A stretch of 64,000 bases of DNA from Arion vulgaris (taxonomy: Eukaryota; Mollusca; Gastropoda; Stylommatophora; Arionidae): NCBI GenBank assembly GCA_020796225.1, contig CM036760.1, forward strand, positions 3,414,501-3,478,500. Reading direction: 5' to 3'. Within the stretch, counting starts at the first letter, position 1. Every line of letters begins with the position of its first letter. Shown here piece after piece: positions 63,727 through 64,000 of the stretch. A program made the translations under genes and the position numbers. The notes below the pieces were generated by a model that was given only the letters and a program-made list of their open reading frames with translations, did not search any database and was not told the DNA's origin.

Positions 63727-64000
63727 ATTTTTGTCCCTGGACACGCAGGAGTCAGGGGTAATGAACCAGCTGACAGATTGGCTGGTATGGCCACAGTATC
63801 CGAGGGGCTGCAATGGACCGAAATGACATTCTTAACGCACTGCGAGAGTCTTTTCGAACAGAAGAGTTTCAGGGTTGCGAGTCCCACTCGCTGACCAGAT
63901 TGAGAAAGATGGGTGTCAAGATTGGTGCAGCCCGTAAAAACGGCAACCAAATATGCAAAGAGACTGATTAATCAACATCGGACTGGTGTGTTGGGCTGAT
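63727..64000 (+). pseudogene. LINE RNase H domain relic, cut by the window edge
   Basis: The plus strand reads FVPGHAGVRGNEPADRLAGM then ATVSEGLQWTE, a frame change, LNALRESFRTEEF and MGVKIGAARKN. This is the C-terminal half of the RNase H domain of a non-LTR element and a copy related to 39536-39961. It ends at a TAA near 63970 or continues beyond the window. Confidence 0.82.

Overview
This is non-coding-dominated DNA from an animal genome, most likely a lophotrochozoan and possibly a gastropod mollusc. That placement is an inference from the mix of elements: several tRNA-like SINE families with GAA-rich tails, many 5'-truncated LINEs, a Penelope-like element with a GIY-YIG domain, hAT and Tigger relics, and abundant minisatellites. 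There are no bacterial-style operons, no CRISPR array and no free-standing tRNA or rRNA gene.

The one host gene I can support is on the minus strand between 51148 and 28004: the 3' part of a T-box transcription factor gene, best matched to Tbx20. Six exons with consensus GT/AG boundaries and compatible phases read through most of the T-box, the Tbx20-type HSYARSPIR segment and a C-terminal tail with a stop codon. The first part of the T-box and the N-terminus are not in the window, so the gene must continue beyond 64000. Exon 4 lacks two single bases in the FAKGFR region. With everything else intact, this looks more like consensus error in an unpolished long-read assembly than a pseudogene.

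Layout. 1-2100: a Tigger transposase scrap, GC-rich duplications and a SINE. 2210-4262: a 35-bp satellite. 4290-22000: LINE tails, hAT-type elements, SINEs and a Penelope relic carrying two SINEs with perfect target-site duplications. 22486-23822: a 34-bp array whose unit is largely palindromic. 25795-26675: a 17-bp array. 28004-51148: the tbx20 exons, with introns full of LINE fragments, SINEs and arrays (notably 35668-37095). 51149-64000: upstream of the first visible exon, holding a roughly 5.9-kb polypurine tract (52550-58430), a 31-bp array (59107-60104), a TATC array and LINE pieces.

The most interesting pattern is that many tandem arrays are not random satellites. Their units can be read as pieces of the transposable element they sit in: LINE reverse transcriptase or C-terminal coding sequence (35.7, 42.6, 49.9, 61.7 and 63.0 kb, probably 19.6 kb) or the tRNA-like head of a SINE (59.1 kb). 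A second pattern is a short core module, including catgtcgtaagaggcgact, shared by three otherwise different SINE families that I call D, E and F. Family letters A-G are local labels of mine, not database names.
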